Positions 46,001 to 57,360 of a stretch of DNA of 64,000 nucleotides are shown one piece after another. The notes under the pieces were generated by a model that worked only from the letters and a program-made list of their open reading frames with translations, did no database searches and had not been told where the DNA came from. Each line of letters opens with the position of its first letter. Position 1 is the stretch's first letter. The translations under genes and the position numbers were made by a program. The DNA comes from Rhyacophila brunnea (taxonomy: Eukaryota > Arthropoda > Insecta > Trichoptera > Rhyacophilidae), in NCBI GenBank assembly GCA_022495005.1, contig JAGYXB010001050.1, positions 992,001 through 1,056,000 on the forward strand. Direction: 5' to 3'.

Positions 46001-49000
46001 TCTCACTTTATTCATTGATTTAGGAGTTAAGTGATATTTTGTAAGAATGGTGGTCTTCGCACTCCATGTTGCCATATGGTTTTTGTCTTACATAATATAT
46101 GCTTTAATTCGTACCATGGAGACCGTGTAGAAAGTGGCTAATATTGGCAATAGTCAGCTGGTAGTACAAGTAGTGAGTAAGCATAGAGGGAATTAAATAT
46201 AGGATTTTACCTTTGCGGGACACGCCTAGGGGCTGCATGAAATCTCCGTACTATTTTTTAACAATTTTCTCTCTTAATCTCTAACAACATCATTTAAAGT
46301 TAATGTCAGAGAGCTAGAGTGATATTTGACACTGTATTATTAGTTTTATTTAGTAGTTAACTTACTGTGTTATTAAATTCCCAAAAAAATCCAGTATCAT
46401 AATCTCCTTTGCAAGTATAGTAGGGTGGGACAGCATTTTCTAAAACAAATATACAAATATGTATTAATTTCTGGTGTTCAATGTTCTTCAATTATTATCA
46501 TTCTGAATTGTCATAGTGAAACATCGGAACGGATTGACCAGAACAGTAATTTACAACCCTTTTTGGTCGGCAAAACCTTTAGGACATTTTGTAAATCCTT
46601 ACTTGCCTGAAACATATACTTTTATAAACTCCAGATGGGTAAATTACTCAGAGGAATCAGATTATTAGAAAAAAGTGAAATACGTTCACAGGCGCGCACA
46701 CAGAAAAATGGTTATGGGGGTCCATTTTGAAAAAATATCCATAATATTTTTTATAGATTTAAAAAGAGTTGGGAGGCCATGCGGTTAAGAAAATTTAGTC
46801 ACTGACTTTCACATTTACATCGCTTCTCTCTCGTACTTTTACAGGTATTTTCCTAGATACTCTGCACTTCGAATCTGTCTATAAAAGTCTTTCCTGCATG
46901 TACACTAAGGGCGTTCACCCATGAGTCGATACGAGCTGTCGCATCAACAAGTGGTTATCGAATGCGCGTGGCTTAACGGTTATTATTATTAGGATTGTTA
47001 GTGTATGTTTGAGTTGTCCGTGCTGTTTTATCTTATAAACATGTCTCATCGGAATATTAAAGCAAACATTGGATGCCTCAAGTCTCTAAGTACCCACGAG
47101 CCTTTTGTGTCGTAGAATTCCGAGAAGACCCACTCTTTCTGTTCCACCTGTTCAGAAGGCTGTTCTATATCCAAATCATCTGAGTTAGGTTCCTTAGTCA
47201 TAAGTAGGGTTTCCAATCCCGGGATCCCGAACTATTTTCGATACCTATGAATCCCGAGATTGGTAAACATACTCCCAAAATTTTCGGGATTGATTTTTTT
47301 TCCAATTTTTATGGATAATAAAATAAAAACGAAAATATAACAGAAAACTACTTTTAATAACATAAAACTACTTACATTATGTAAACACTTAACACAATAT
47401 TAACAATAAATGTCTTAAATAGTATAAATTTAATTACACTAGATTTATTTTTGACCGATTCCATCAATTTTTTCTGTATATATAAAAATTTAATATGAAC
47501 TATCAAAAAATGCCAATCCCGGGATCCCGGGATTGTGAAATTGTAAACCCGGGATCAAAAATTTTGCTCGGGATTGGATTCCCTAGTCATAAGGTCTTGT
47601 TAAAGAATAATAAGTTAGTTTCCATTTACCTATATTATTATTTGTATTTTTTTTGTTTTTGACGGGGTCCAGACGTGCAAACCTCACCCTTTTGTGTAAG
47701 CCTGTACACACATCATTATTAAATTTATAATAAATTCCATACCGACCACATTTTATTACTATTTATACCTTAAATAAATACATGAAAATAAAATCTTTAA
47801 ATTTTGCTGTCCATATCGATTAACAGTTCATTAGCGCCGCAGAAAAACTATATTTTCACGGGATCTACACTCGCATTTTGCAAAAAACCGTTAATTAGCT
47901 GCATGGCCCTCACATCTTGACACTGGTCTCCAGGTCAGGATCTTTGGCTTTGGCATGGGAACTAATGATTTAAATTTATTCGTAACAGTGATAATATTTT
48001 TTACAGAAAACGATGTTCAGTAAAAAAATGCTACATTCTCAAATAGTTTATTAACCTTTCCCAATGACTGACGTATTTATTTATGAAGACCAATATTATG
48101 TTCGATTTTTTGGGACTAAGGATTCCAATCCCGGGACCCCGAACTATTTTCGATACCTATGAATCCCGGATTGGTAAACATAATCCCGAAACTTTCGAGA
48201 TTGATTTTTCTTATCATTTTTTATGGAAAATAAAATAAAAACCATAATATAACAGAAAAAATACTTTTAATAACAAATAACTAAGATCATTAGAAATAAA
48301 CTGAGTTTGAATGAAATTTGATTATTTTATTACCCATGTGTAAGTTGCCAATTCATTTTATTTTTTTCACATAAATTATTCAAAATGAGAAAGATTGGAA
48401 AAAAACAATGCTTCGCACTTTTAATAAAGTAATTCCACATGATCTCATACTTTTTACGTTATTTGGCTGACTAATTAAATTTATGAAGCGGAAAGGCCAT
48501 AAACCATGATTTTCTTTACTATTTTTAACATCGCTAACCCATTCATTAAGTTTTTACTCTCAGAAACAGCAATCTCATTTAATATATGTAAACACTAAAC
48601 ACAATATTGATTTTACAAAATTTCATAAATGAAAATCGTTTAGATTTGTAAAAAGTTTAACTTAAATTATAAATTCCACATAATATGTGCGATGCAGGTA
48701 ACATCCATAAAGTAAATTTGAGAAAAAGAATAAATATCAAGAAACATTTAGTTGGACGTTTCAGCCATTTACACCTAAGCGTCCTAAGCTGTCTTCTTTT
48801 TATAGAAAGTAGACCATTGCGCACTACCAGAATATGGTATTCTGTCTGGAGAATTACTTCGGGCATATTATTCAGAATAATGTATAATTACTTAAATCTT
48901 TATTTTTTTCAACACAATATGTTATTTTTTATTTTAATTGAAATTGTAATTTATTTGTTATCTTTTCATAAATAAATAAAACTGTTACTTTCACATTATT

Positions 49001-52000
49001 ATTTATGTTACAATATTATTTACTCCATTAAACCTATGTATTTACAAGATTAAACGTATACAATATTAATTATAAATGTCTTAAATAGAATAAATTATAA
49101 ATACCTACTAGATTAATTTTTGACCGATTTTATCAATGTTTTTTGTATATATAAAAATTTAATATTAACTATGGAAAAAATGCCAATCCCGGGACCAATT
49201 CCGGGATCCTGGGATTGTCAAATTGTAATCCCGAAATCCCGGGATCAAAATTTTGGCTCGGGATTGGATTCACTACGTGGGACCAACGTCTACCTAAGTG
49301 GTAATTAGTTATAATACACTTACCTTTACACAACTTCAGAAAATGTGGTAATTCCTCGCAGGACTGTAGGCTTCTTTCGTATAAAACAGTGTACTCATCT
49401 GAAGTGATTGACGTCGAAGGTCGTGAATGTATCAGGATAGAATTATTTTGATACACTCTTTTATATGTCGCTGACGGAAAATTTGTTTTTATAACTTCAC
49501 GAATATTTTCTTCCGTATGATAAACTCCATTTCTCTCATAGTGTGGAAAATGGAGCAAATATGCTTTCAAATCGTCCAGCAAATTGCGATTTGGGAAAAA
49601 TAAGATTTTGTTTGATTCGTGGTCGAAAATCTTATTTAACATAATGCACCAATAATATCCATTGTCTCTTCCGTAGACAATATATTTTGATAACGGATTT
49701 ATCTGAGAACTATTTTGTGGCATTTCTTTTATTCGTACAGTTGTTTGGTAATATGTTACAGAGTTAGTAAAACATGTAATCATTGTTCTGTTAACATCAA
49801 AGTCTCCTTCAATTTCCAATATCAGTGTTTCCTCATAACGGTCTAAAATGTAAAATAATAATTATAAATTACATGATTTTGAATTACCTTAAAAACGCAA
49901 CGATTAGAAAAAAAACTGCACCAAGTGGGACTCGAATTCACATCTTTGTATTTTCTATAATTAACAATCTAACATTCTTATATTATTATATTTAAACTGA
50001 CAAATACACCATAGATGGTTTAAATTATTGATCTGACACCATCTACTGAGAATCATAACATTTCCACGAACTTACTCACAAAAACTGTCGGATTTAGTTA
50101 CGTAGTCTGTGTGGTCCAAAATTTTGACTGTGACATAAAATATATAATGTGAGTTTTACAATACAATAATATAGTTATGTTGTCACAATTTTTTATGCTT
50201 TGACTATTTTTGAAACTGGGATGTCAATATTTCCTAATGATGGAACAACATTGTATGCTTAATTGAAAAATGCTAAATACTACTCTCAAAATTTGTAATA
50301 TTTTTATTCGTTCTTTTATTCGCCGCCCGTTTTAATATGCAACGCATGACCTTCCTACCCCCACGGGACCTCACTGGAACTAGTCCTAAAATGGGTACTA
50401 TTTGCATCGTATTTCAAAAAAATCCATACAATTCGTGTATCAAGATTGGTATCCCGCGTTCTTTAAAAGCCGAGTATTAGTAATATAAGCATATTTAAAG
50501 ATGACTGCAATAAAATACAAGATGATTTCCATCAAAAATTTAATGTTTTAAGAGCACGCGGTAAAAATTAAACGTTTTTGTACAGTGTGTCCATATTTTC
50601 ATGCCGAACTGCGTGATTTACTTACATTATTTGGGAAATAATAATTTAATTAATGCTTACCAGTGTTGTTGGAGTCGAGATCTTTTCCAACAGAAAGACG
50701 CATCGTTACGTTAGGAAATTTTGGAGAATATTCACATATGAAATTTTGAAACATACGGTACTCTTCCCATATATTAAATTTACCCTGTTGCAAACTTATG
50801 GAGGATAATTCATTCGTAATGCTCCAATTCAATTTAGGAACCTAAAAAATGTGTAAATATAATTATTTACTTTGAATAAAAACCGAACTATAAAACAATC
50901 ATAAAACAAATGATAATTATTAAGGAATTTTTGTTGATTCTACTTTAATTGAGTTACATTGATAATGACTCAAAAGTGTTTGTTTTGAAAATAATACCAT
51001 CAACGAAGAAGATTTCTCAAATTTCTCAAATTCACTTAAAATAATATAATAATACTTTTTTGAAAAAGAATTTGGAAACCAAAACAAATGTCGATATCAT
51101 TTGCGGTCATCTTTTTTTTGCGCTTTCTTTCAACTATTTATATATTTTAGGATATGTCAGTTATGTCAGTAACCCTCATAGAACGTTGGTGGCGGCGGCA
51201 ATTAAACTATTCTACTGAGATATTGCTAAACGGCTCGACTGAGATATTATCATGAATTAAAACTGGGCACAACATTGCAACTTTCATATTATTTGCGCAG
51301 AAGCAAGGTCGTGCTAGGGCAGTGACATCACACCGCCTGCCAAAATGAATGACAGAGTGCGACATTTCTGGATGGTATCTGCGCCGCCTGGTAGATGAAG
51401 ATTGTTGCATGTGACACCAGCTGTCTTTTTTTTTTCAAATTAAATGTCGCGTTCCAGCAATGTGCGCGGGGTCCATTATATTATATTATACTTATATGTT
51501 TTACGAATGCCAACAAAATCACATCAATACGTTCAACGAATACACGACGTTAACACCAGCAGACTTGCAGACCCAACCAGATTCAACGATCGGGACGATT
51601 CAAATACCAAATCAATCGTGTTGATGTTTAATTTGATAATTTAATTAATTTATTCATAATATACGAACAATTATAGGTAAATCAACAAAATAAATTTAGA
51701 CAAATTAATAATGAGATGCGATTGTATTTACTAGGATATTACTATGATTTTGTATTATTATGGTTTGCTCAAATAATGAAAAAAGTTATTCAGACTCCAT
51801 TATATAAACGTCAATTTTGTGTTATTATGACAAACACAACACAGGCGCGTGCTACGTGCGGCCACCTATCGAAGCTCAAGGTTAATTTGGACGTTCTCGG
51901 TAATCTTCGACACGATCGTGCCCAAAAAATAGAAATTATTCCAATTCTGTCATGGTTCTAGGGAATGACTTAAAGATGGCTGAAAGTGGCAGACGGTCGG

Positions 52001-53425
52001 GCCAGACGGTTGGCCAGTGCATCTGCCAATGTAATTTGAGTTTAATTTTATTAATGACACCGTCGTTGTGTGGATATCATATTATAAAACCGGTAACGTG
52101 CGGTAACTACTTCTATTTGGAAGTATGCATACATATTATATTGTGACTGTGAAGGATTATTATATTACATGTATTGCCAACATAATATCAACAAAATCAC
52201 ATCGACATATTCGACGTATTGCAGTCGAGACGAGTTAAGATGTCATTTCCGGCTAATAATGATGGTGACATTATGTGTAAGTATAAGATGTTATAAAAAC
52301 TATTAGCTTGCTATGACTTTGTAGGTATGCATACAATCATACATATAATATTATATACCTGCTATTTGCTACAAATTATCTCTTTTGTAACACAACATAC
52401 AATACCAAATATTAGTATAGTATGTTGTCTTACAGAGTGGCAGTTTTGATGCAGGAATTATATAATTAATATTTAATTATTATTATTAAAACGGAACCTT
52501 GAGAAGAAGTAAACTTAAGAAAGATTAGCACAATACCTTCAAAATATTATTACTACATAATGTAAATATAAAATTTAAAAGAGATAATATTAAATATTAT
52601 AGTAGAAACGTTTGAACTAACATTAGTATAGGGAGTATATGGAATAAACCGCCACTGTCCTCCATCTTTGCCGCCTTTGATTCCAACTGGATACTCCGGA
52701 AATGATGTTCCGCCAATATCAAAATATTTCGAATAAATATATCCTTGCTGTAGAAGATATCCGGAATAATCCCGGCATCTATCTGCAGCTTCTGACAAAG
52801 TAATTCCAACATAAGCCGTTTCTTGTCCAATCGTCATATATTTTAAGCATGCAATCACTGGCGATATAAATAGCGATGATTGGGAGGGACAAATTTTGAG
52901 ATTATCCATTTTTTGTAAATGTGGTGAAATTACACAGATACCATGCTTGTTTTTTTTACACCCCACACCATGAGAGCGACCAGACGTTATATTAACAACA
53001 GCACACATATCTGGGACATTCTTGGAATTTTCTTCCATAGTTCCCTGAGGTTCCCAAACCTCATCGAATAATACAACACTGTGCTGGTTTATAGCAAACG
53101 GTTCACCTTCGTAGTATCTTATGTTTTCACTCCAATATAATCGGTATTTCCATGATAAATAATATTTTTTCCCCCCCGTAAGATTATAATATTCAATAAA
53201 ATCTAACTGGTCACGATTTATAGGACACACATTATCAACCCTTGAATCTTGCTCATGATAACAAAATTTTGAGTTACGTATAGAAAATGGTGAAATAATT
53301 CTATGGCAACCTAATGTTATATTAGATTCACTCTGACATGAATTATATAAATTACACAGCACCAACAGAATTATAATTCTAGTCAATCCTACCAAAGGCA
53401 CTGTGGGAATATTCTGAAGATACAT
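41771..53425 (-). CDS. Adhesion-type GPCR-like receptor, copy 2 (complete, six exons, 1069 aa)
   Basis: Exons on the minus strand: 52622-53425, 50661-50841, 49324-49842, 46366-46439, 44236-44566, 41771-43071; total 3210 bp, phases 0-1-1-0-1 agree at every junction. Order: signal peptide (about 1-33), Cys-rich ectodomain (to about 268), two further ectodomain exons (to about 501), a small segment (to 526), helical GAIN subdomain A-like part (527-636), subdomain B and GPS (637-765), seven helices (about 784-808, 816-840, 849-876, 889-911, 943-967, 975-998, 1000-1025) and a 44-residue tail. The GPS has CVFWDF, W..NGC and ICRCYHLTNF; cleavage is expected between L761 and T762, leaving TNFAQII as tethered agonist. 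By family it is a plasma-membrane, G-protein-coupled adhesion receptor; ligand and G protein unknown. Introns hold two hAT elements. Confidence 0.9.
43074..44235. other. Intron 5 of copy 2
   Basis: AT-rich; contains a tRNA-like sequence at 43464-43540 and otherwise nothing recognised. Confidence 0.6.
43464..43540 (+). other. tRNA-like sequence, Ile(GAT)-like, probably a pseudogene
   Basis: Anticodon arm TTCGG CTGATAA CCGAA is perfect with U33 and anticodon GAT; the A box is 'tagcgtatagatagtg' and the B box GGTTCAAATCC, followed by a T-run usable as a Pol III terminator. Acceptor (5 of 7) and T-stem (3 of 5) pairing are defective, and it lies inside an intron. Confidence 0.5.
44236..44566 (-). 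CDS. Copy 2 exon 5: GAIN subdomain A-like
   Basis: Acceptor TTTCAG/ATATATTTC, donor AGAAG/GTTAGA. Encodes YFEEVEKAISTFNVMLES, TLAIAVKEMNSLLLKNTQLA, RILIQRFDDVINSVVIPEN and HIAVVVAARKGPN, an amphipathic helical stretch followed by strands, as expected for the first part of a GAIN domain. The ORF's apparent upstream residues (MLVMFYII...) are intron. Confidence 0.85.
44567..46365. other. Intron 4 of copy 2
   Basis: 'agtgtttcgaaactggtggt' at about 45125 followed by 'ccacgg' looks like a truncated hAT (Charlie-type) left end related to 27483-27757. No gene seen. Confidence 0.5.
46366..46439 (-). CDS. Copy 2 exon 4 (74 bp micro-exon)
   Basis: Found by phase: exon 3 ends in phase 1 and exon 5 starts in phase 0, so a linking exon was required. 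Between TTGTTTTAG and GTAAGT the sequence reads NAVPPYYTCKGDY then DTGFFWEFNNT, open and of exactly the needed length (2 + 24 codons). I read it as real. Confidence 0.8.
47205..47585. mobile_element. hAT MITE (TAGGGTTTCCAATCCCGGG), exact 8-bp duplication
   Basis: Ends TAGGGTTTCCAATCCCGGGA and inverse CGGGATTGGATTCCCTA, flanked by GTCATAAG at 47197-47204 and 47586-47593. Subterminal ATCCCGGGATCCCGGGAT repeats. Sits in intron 3 of copy 2. Confidence 0.85.
48117..49275. mobile_element. Second, longer copy of the CCCGGGATTGG hAT element
   Basis: TAAGGATTCCAATCCCGGGA to CGGGATTGGATTCACTA; flanks tttgggac and cgtgggac agree at six of eight bases. Shares both ends with 47205-47585 but has about 0.7 kb extra interior without a coding frame. 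Its right end is 48 bp from the donor of copy 2 exon 3. Confidence 0.75.
49324..49842 (-). CDS. Copy 2 exon 3 (519 bp)
   Basis: Acceptor TTTTAG/ACCG, donor AAAG/GTAAGT. Encodes RYEETLILEIEGDFDVNRT, NGYYWCIMLNKIFDHESNKI and the YTVLYERSLQSCEELPHF end. The frame runs on past the donor to 49169 into the neighbouring hAT element; that part is intron. Confidence 0.88.
49843..50660. other. Intron 2 of copy 2
   Basis: No gene. 'gggactcgaattcac' at 49928-49942 could be a minus-strand B box of a decayed SINE. Confidence 0.5.
50661..50841 (-). CDS. Copy 2 exon 2 (181 bp)
   Basis: TTTTAG/GTTCCTAAATTG to AACACTG/GTAAGC. Encodes VPKLNWSITNELSSISLQQ, NIWEEYRMFQNFICEYSPKF and DLDSNNT. Identical in length and phase to copy 1 exon 2. 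Confidence 0.87.
50842..52621. other. Intron 1 of copy 2
   Basis: 52325-52395 is homologous to 4775-4845 of copy 1 intron 1 ('atatacctgctatttgc', 'acaaattatctcttttgtaa'), confirming shared descent. The short ORFs at 51207-52146 show no motif. Confidence 0.55.
52622..53425 (-). CDS. Copy 2 exon 1: signal peptide and Cys-rich ectodomain
   Basis: 268 codons ending AAT/GTTAGT. The start is ATG at 53425 because the two Met codons used in copy 1 (MRLMG) are GTG and GTA here; the new start lies eight codons upstream, where copy 1 has ACG. The hydrophobic core LTRIIILLVLCNLYNSCQS remains a signal peptide. Motif TLSEAADRCRDYSGYLL followed by FPEYPVGIKGG and QWRF weakly resembles a C-type-lectin-like pattern; unproven. 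Confidence 0.88.
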
Positions 53426-53790
53426 TCACTAGTTATGTTTTTTTATTGAATTCTTTTATTTCTACGCTGTTAATACTTCAACTAATTTGGCCAGGAAATC
53501 TGCGACGGATGAGCGATTGCCGTAATCGGAAGAAGGTACTCGATAGATTTTCAGTATTTAAAAGTTCTGTGGAAAAACCGTAACTCTGCTGAATAGACAG
53601 TGTAGAGAGGGACACCGAAAAGCTGTTTCTGATGAACCGAGAATTAAGGAGGCCAGGTCACATTTTTGGCTATAGCCCAATCAAAGAAGAAGTTAGATGT
53701 CCAGCACTGGTTTGTGTCTGTAAAATAAAGTTCAAACAACACTGAGTTAGTTAGAACTCACAAATAAGGTCAGTTCGTTAAATATATTTA
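53426..53790. promoter_or_regulatory. 5' flank of copy 2, homologous to 5875-6230
   Basis: Shared blocks with the copy 1 flank run for about 350 bp, the likely promoter and 5' UTR region. The plus-strand ORF start ATGAGCGATTGCCGTAAT is kept but stops after 22 codons; further on VE.D.EKLFL and SPI.EE remain alignable in another frame. Confidence 0.5.
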
Positions 53791-54129
53791 TTTATAGAGT
53801 TTATAAAAAAGCACCGTGTATTGTGAAATTACTAAAAAAACAATTTTATTTAGTCTATCTAACATTGAAAACAAAATAATGGCTAGGTATATTATAGCAA
53901 ATAACATATTTAAATAAAAAAATATAATAGGTATTTCTTAGTATACATAACATCTACTGATTTTAAAAGTGGAAATGTTTTATTGGCCATTACATTATGA
54001 TTATCACACAATATGTGGGGAAGGCTCACAAAAAACATGTTTTCAAAACACAATCCTGATAAAGGGACCAAAACTTCAAAAATGGAAGCTATTAAATGAT
54101 TGACTCAAACAATATGACGTGTAATATTT

Positions 54130-54219
54130 ATGTAGTGTGAAGAAGAAAAAGATCCTATGGGACTAATTTACATTATCCTCCTTGGGCCCCCCCCAATATT
54201 AAATCCTGGGTGCGCCACT
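54130..54219. mobile_element. Right end of the CAGTGGCGCACCCAG hAT family
   Basis: 'gaagaagaaaaagatcctat' to 'ctgggtgcgccactg' matches 36295-36378 almost throughout. No left end nearby. Confidence 0.7.
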
Positions 54220-54684
54220 GGCGCTGACCGTATTTTGATCGTGGCTTTTCAACTGCCATAACCAGCCAAGTGAATACCGTGTTTTGCAGTCTCTCGGAGC
54301 AGAGGTATACCCTATCCGCTATAGCAGATATTGGCCCAAGTGCGGCATTTAATTTTAATCAATCGGTGCTACGGGTTCCCGCTTCGAGAGGCGGGTTTCA
54401 CTCTTGGGCGGAGCAGTTGGATACGCTTCGAGGAGTCATTTTTGCTTTCATATTTCTATAGTACAATTTTACAAATTTATATCGCCTTGCCAATTTTGCA
54501 TCAAATTCTAACAAGGTTTGCTATTATATTTGTCTTCGCGTGTGGTTTTCTTTCGTTTTATTTTTATAACTTATTTTCTTTTCATCGTCTAAGATGGTAT
54601 CTTAGCTCACTTAGCTCACACAGTTCAATTCAGGAGGAGTTTTTTATTGATGGAAGATTTTGGAGATTTTAATTTTTTTTTTTT

Positions 54685-54807
54685 TTGACTGCTAGCCTTT
54701 TCTCTGCGCGTTCACGGGAACTGAAAGTGGACCCGTGACGTCTCTCTCTAAAGACCTTGGGTGCGGAAGATGGTTCCCAAGGCAGGTGTCTTTTTTCTAG
54801 CAGTCAA
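54685..54807 (+). ncRNA. Candidate structured RNA: three-way junction
   Basis: An 11-bp perfect closing stem (TTGACTGCTAG 54685-54695 with CTAGCAGTCAA 54797-54807) encloses two perfect 7-bp hairpins (TCACGGG/CCCGTGA 54712-54738; CCTTGGG/CCCAAGG 54755-54782). I see no hammerhead core (CUGAUGA...GAAA), so no ribozyme class is assigned. Either strand could be transcribed. Confidence 0.35.
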
Positions 54808-57323
54808 ACTCTGTACGGAAAGGAGGGCTGTTCGCTTGCCTTTTCGTCACATCTGCAGCCATGGAATCCGCCTTGAACGTCGGAATTCCATCGCACTTTA
54901 CTGACTTTGGGTCAATTTTTAATAAGTATTGCCTGAATTGGATTGTGAGGAACCATTCTTTTGCTTAAATTCTTCTTGGCCGTTATTCATACGGAACCTG
55001 TTGCATGTTAGTATATTTGTTTTTTTTATAGCCCTCACTTGAATGTGAGACGCGCTATAACCTATATTGGTTTATTAATTACATTTAACTTCCGACGTGT
55101 TACTGATGCCTTTGCAGTTGTCTGTTTTCCGCATGGTTTTTCCGTTTGCTTTATTTCTTTATTCACTTTCACGTCCGCGCCTTTTGATGGGTCCCAGCCT
55201 GGAGTTTGAGGAAGCTTTGTGGGGGGATTTTCCTTCCGGATGGAGACGCGGGTCGTAATTGAGGGTAGTCTCTTGTGTTGCGGGATCAAGTTGATTTTAG
55301 CATTCACGGTGTGGTAATTATATTTTAGGTTAAGTTAGTTAAGGTAGAGTAACCTTGAAGAATGAACCGTGTTTGTTGAAGTTGATGACAGTCTCGTACC
55401 GCAATCGTAGACCTTTAGCGTAGTTTATTTAAATTTAGTTATCGCGGAGCTTTTCTCGTTTTTTTTTGTTCGTTCCCTTGTTTTTGTATTTAATAGAAAA
55501 TCTACGCGTAATTCAGTACACAGCTTAGATTATCAGCTCACGTTACTTTTATTTATTTATGCATTCAGGGAATCCAAGGTACTGCGATTGGTTGTTAACC
55601 CGCTGTTGAATTAGTCAGATTTGGTAGTCTGTACTATTTTGTTGTAGTTTAATTTTGCTAAATTTATTAAATATACGGATTGACGTTTGTCGTCAATACA
55701 TTATACCGTTAGCCTCATACGCACGCCAATTCAAAAGTAGCTATTTACCATATTTTCTGTACTCATTATATTTCTTTTAATTCAGTAATCGATCAAGTTG
55801 TGGAGTGACTTTTTTCTTTGCAAAACTGTATTTAATACTGTACGATGACCCGTCGACAGTTCATCTATTATTGCCATACTGGTTTTTTTTTCTTGACGTA
55901 TTGCATTGCTTCCATCAACTATCAGCATCATTACACTTGCGCTGATTTCTTAAAGTACCTTTTGTCAAAATCAGTAATCTAAAATCTCAATTATAAATAA
56001 TCATTTTTTATATACAATTTATTTTACGCTTAGCGTCTTATTACTATTGCTTACTTACTAAAACTTATTGACTTAATTTCACAATTTATCTGGGTTGTTT
56101 ATGAATGTATTTTGTTTTGTTTTGTAGATGCTTCTGTTTCATATTTTTTTTTATAAAAACAATTTAGTTATTTCAAATCATTCTTCGTGGTGGAACTTCG
56201 TTAGGTAGGGAAAACTTCTACGATGGCTCCTAGACCTTCACTACCCCGTAGAACACCCTCCCGTTGGACCACCACACACAATTTCAAGATTACTTCCCTC
56301 CGACGTCAACCATCGGAGGCGAGCTTTACACCCATTTCTCGTCGTTTTTTTTACATAACATCTATCGAAGCATTATTATTGAAACGTACCAGCCCACGTC
56401 GTATGCCTCCTGGAAGGGTCACCCAAAACCGGAAAGCTACCACCAGGATACCGTCCGATGAAGCTGATGATTGAAAATTATGTTGCTTTCACATCTCCTC
56501 CCGTTTGCTGCCCTTTGTGCACGAGCCCCGGGAAGTTCACTCCTACTTTGAAGACATCCGGGACGCCTCAAGACGAAGCTCGCATCATGGCTGGACCTTC
56601 TCTTTTCCAAGGACGGGGATATTGTTATGTTCAAAATGACCATAACCAACATTCATACTCTGGCAACCCCGTCGAATATTTATGGTCAAGTCATGGAGCG
56701 TTCGCGATTCCACAGATGTCGCTGTTAGAATTTCCGGCCGCAGCGGACGTCGCGAGGTGTGAAAGTAGCAACAGGGCTTTTTGATTCGGTCTGTCATACA
56801 GTATAGTCGTGCTCTGCTTTGGTTTTACCAACATTTATAATGGACGTCACTTAAAGCAGCACGATTGCAGCCGCAGTGCTTGAGGCCTCTGTGTTCGTTC
56901 CAAGTTTGGTATTGTAAAACTATTATTATTTGATTCACTTATCTTCCAATGTTTCTTTTAAAACTTAGCTGAGTATTTCCTTTATAACCTTTTAATGTAA
57001 TATTCTTGTTTTCGCTATAATATAGTTCGGTCAAGTACATAAATTGCTCTTTCATTTATTATTTCCCCTTTCTTCCACACTGTAATATAATTATAATCTT
57101 TCACGGTATCAAGACCGTGTGGCGTCCAGGACTTTAATAACTACATCTTTTAATCAGAGATTGCACGTGCCTTCAGCCGTGCAATTCCTTTTTTGTATTT
57201 CTAATTTAATTTTTTTTACAGTTGTCAGTTGCGAGGTTACGGAAGTATTTATTGTTCAGCTTGAAAAGGATGCACGCAACCCATGCCTTTGTCTCATGCT
57301 CAGCTTTTTCTTTTTCTCTTTTA

Positions 57324-57360
57324 TTTTGTAGTTGTGACGATAAGGATCACAACTACAAAA
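57324..57360. other. Perfect 14-bp hairpin
   Basis: TTTTGTAGTTGTGA and its exact inverse separated by nine bases (CGATAAGGA). It ends the unassigned block and could be a transposon end pair or an RNA 3' stem. Confidence 0.6.

Larger units (their letters stand above)
54220..57360. other. Unassigned 3.1-kb block with strong local RNA-like folds
   Basis: Base composition differs from both sides: T-rich on plus with dispersed GC-rich pieces. Short coding-like runs (54860-54967 plus, MESALNVGIPSHFTDF; 55062-55307 minus, Lys-rich; 56264-56461 plus, DHHTQFQDYF) do not join in one frame. Perfect hairpins at 55679-55697, 57102-57119 and 57324-57360 and a three-stem fold at 54685-54807 stand out. Could be a decayed retroelement, a retrocopied transcript or a non-coding RNA locus. 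Confidence 0.4.

Noticed and set aside
54685..54807. Hammerhead ribozyme
   Set aside because: The conserved CUGAUGA and GAAA core is not present on either strand.
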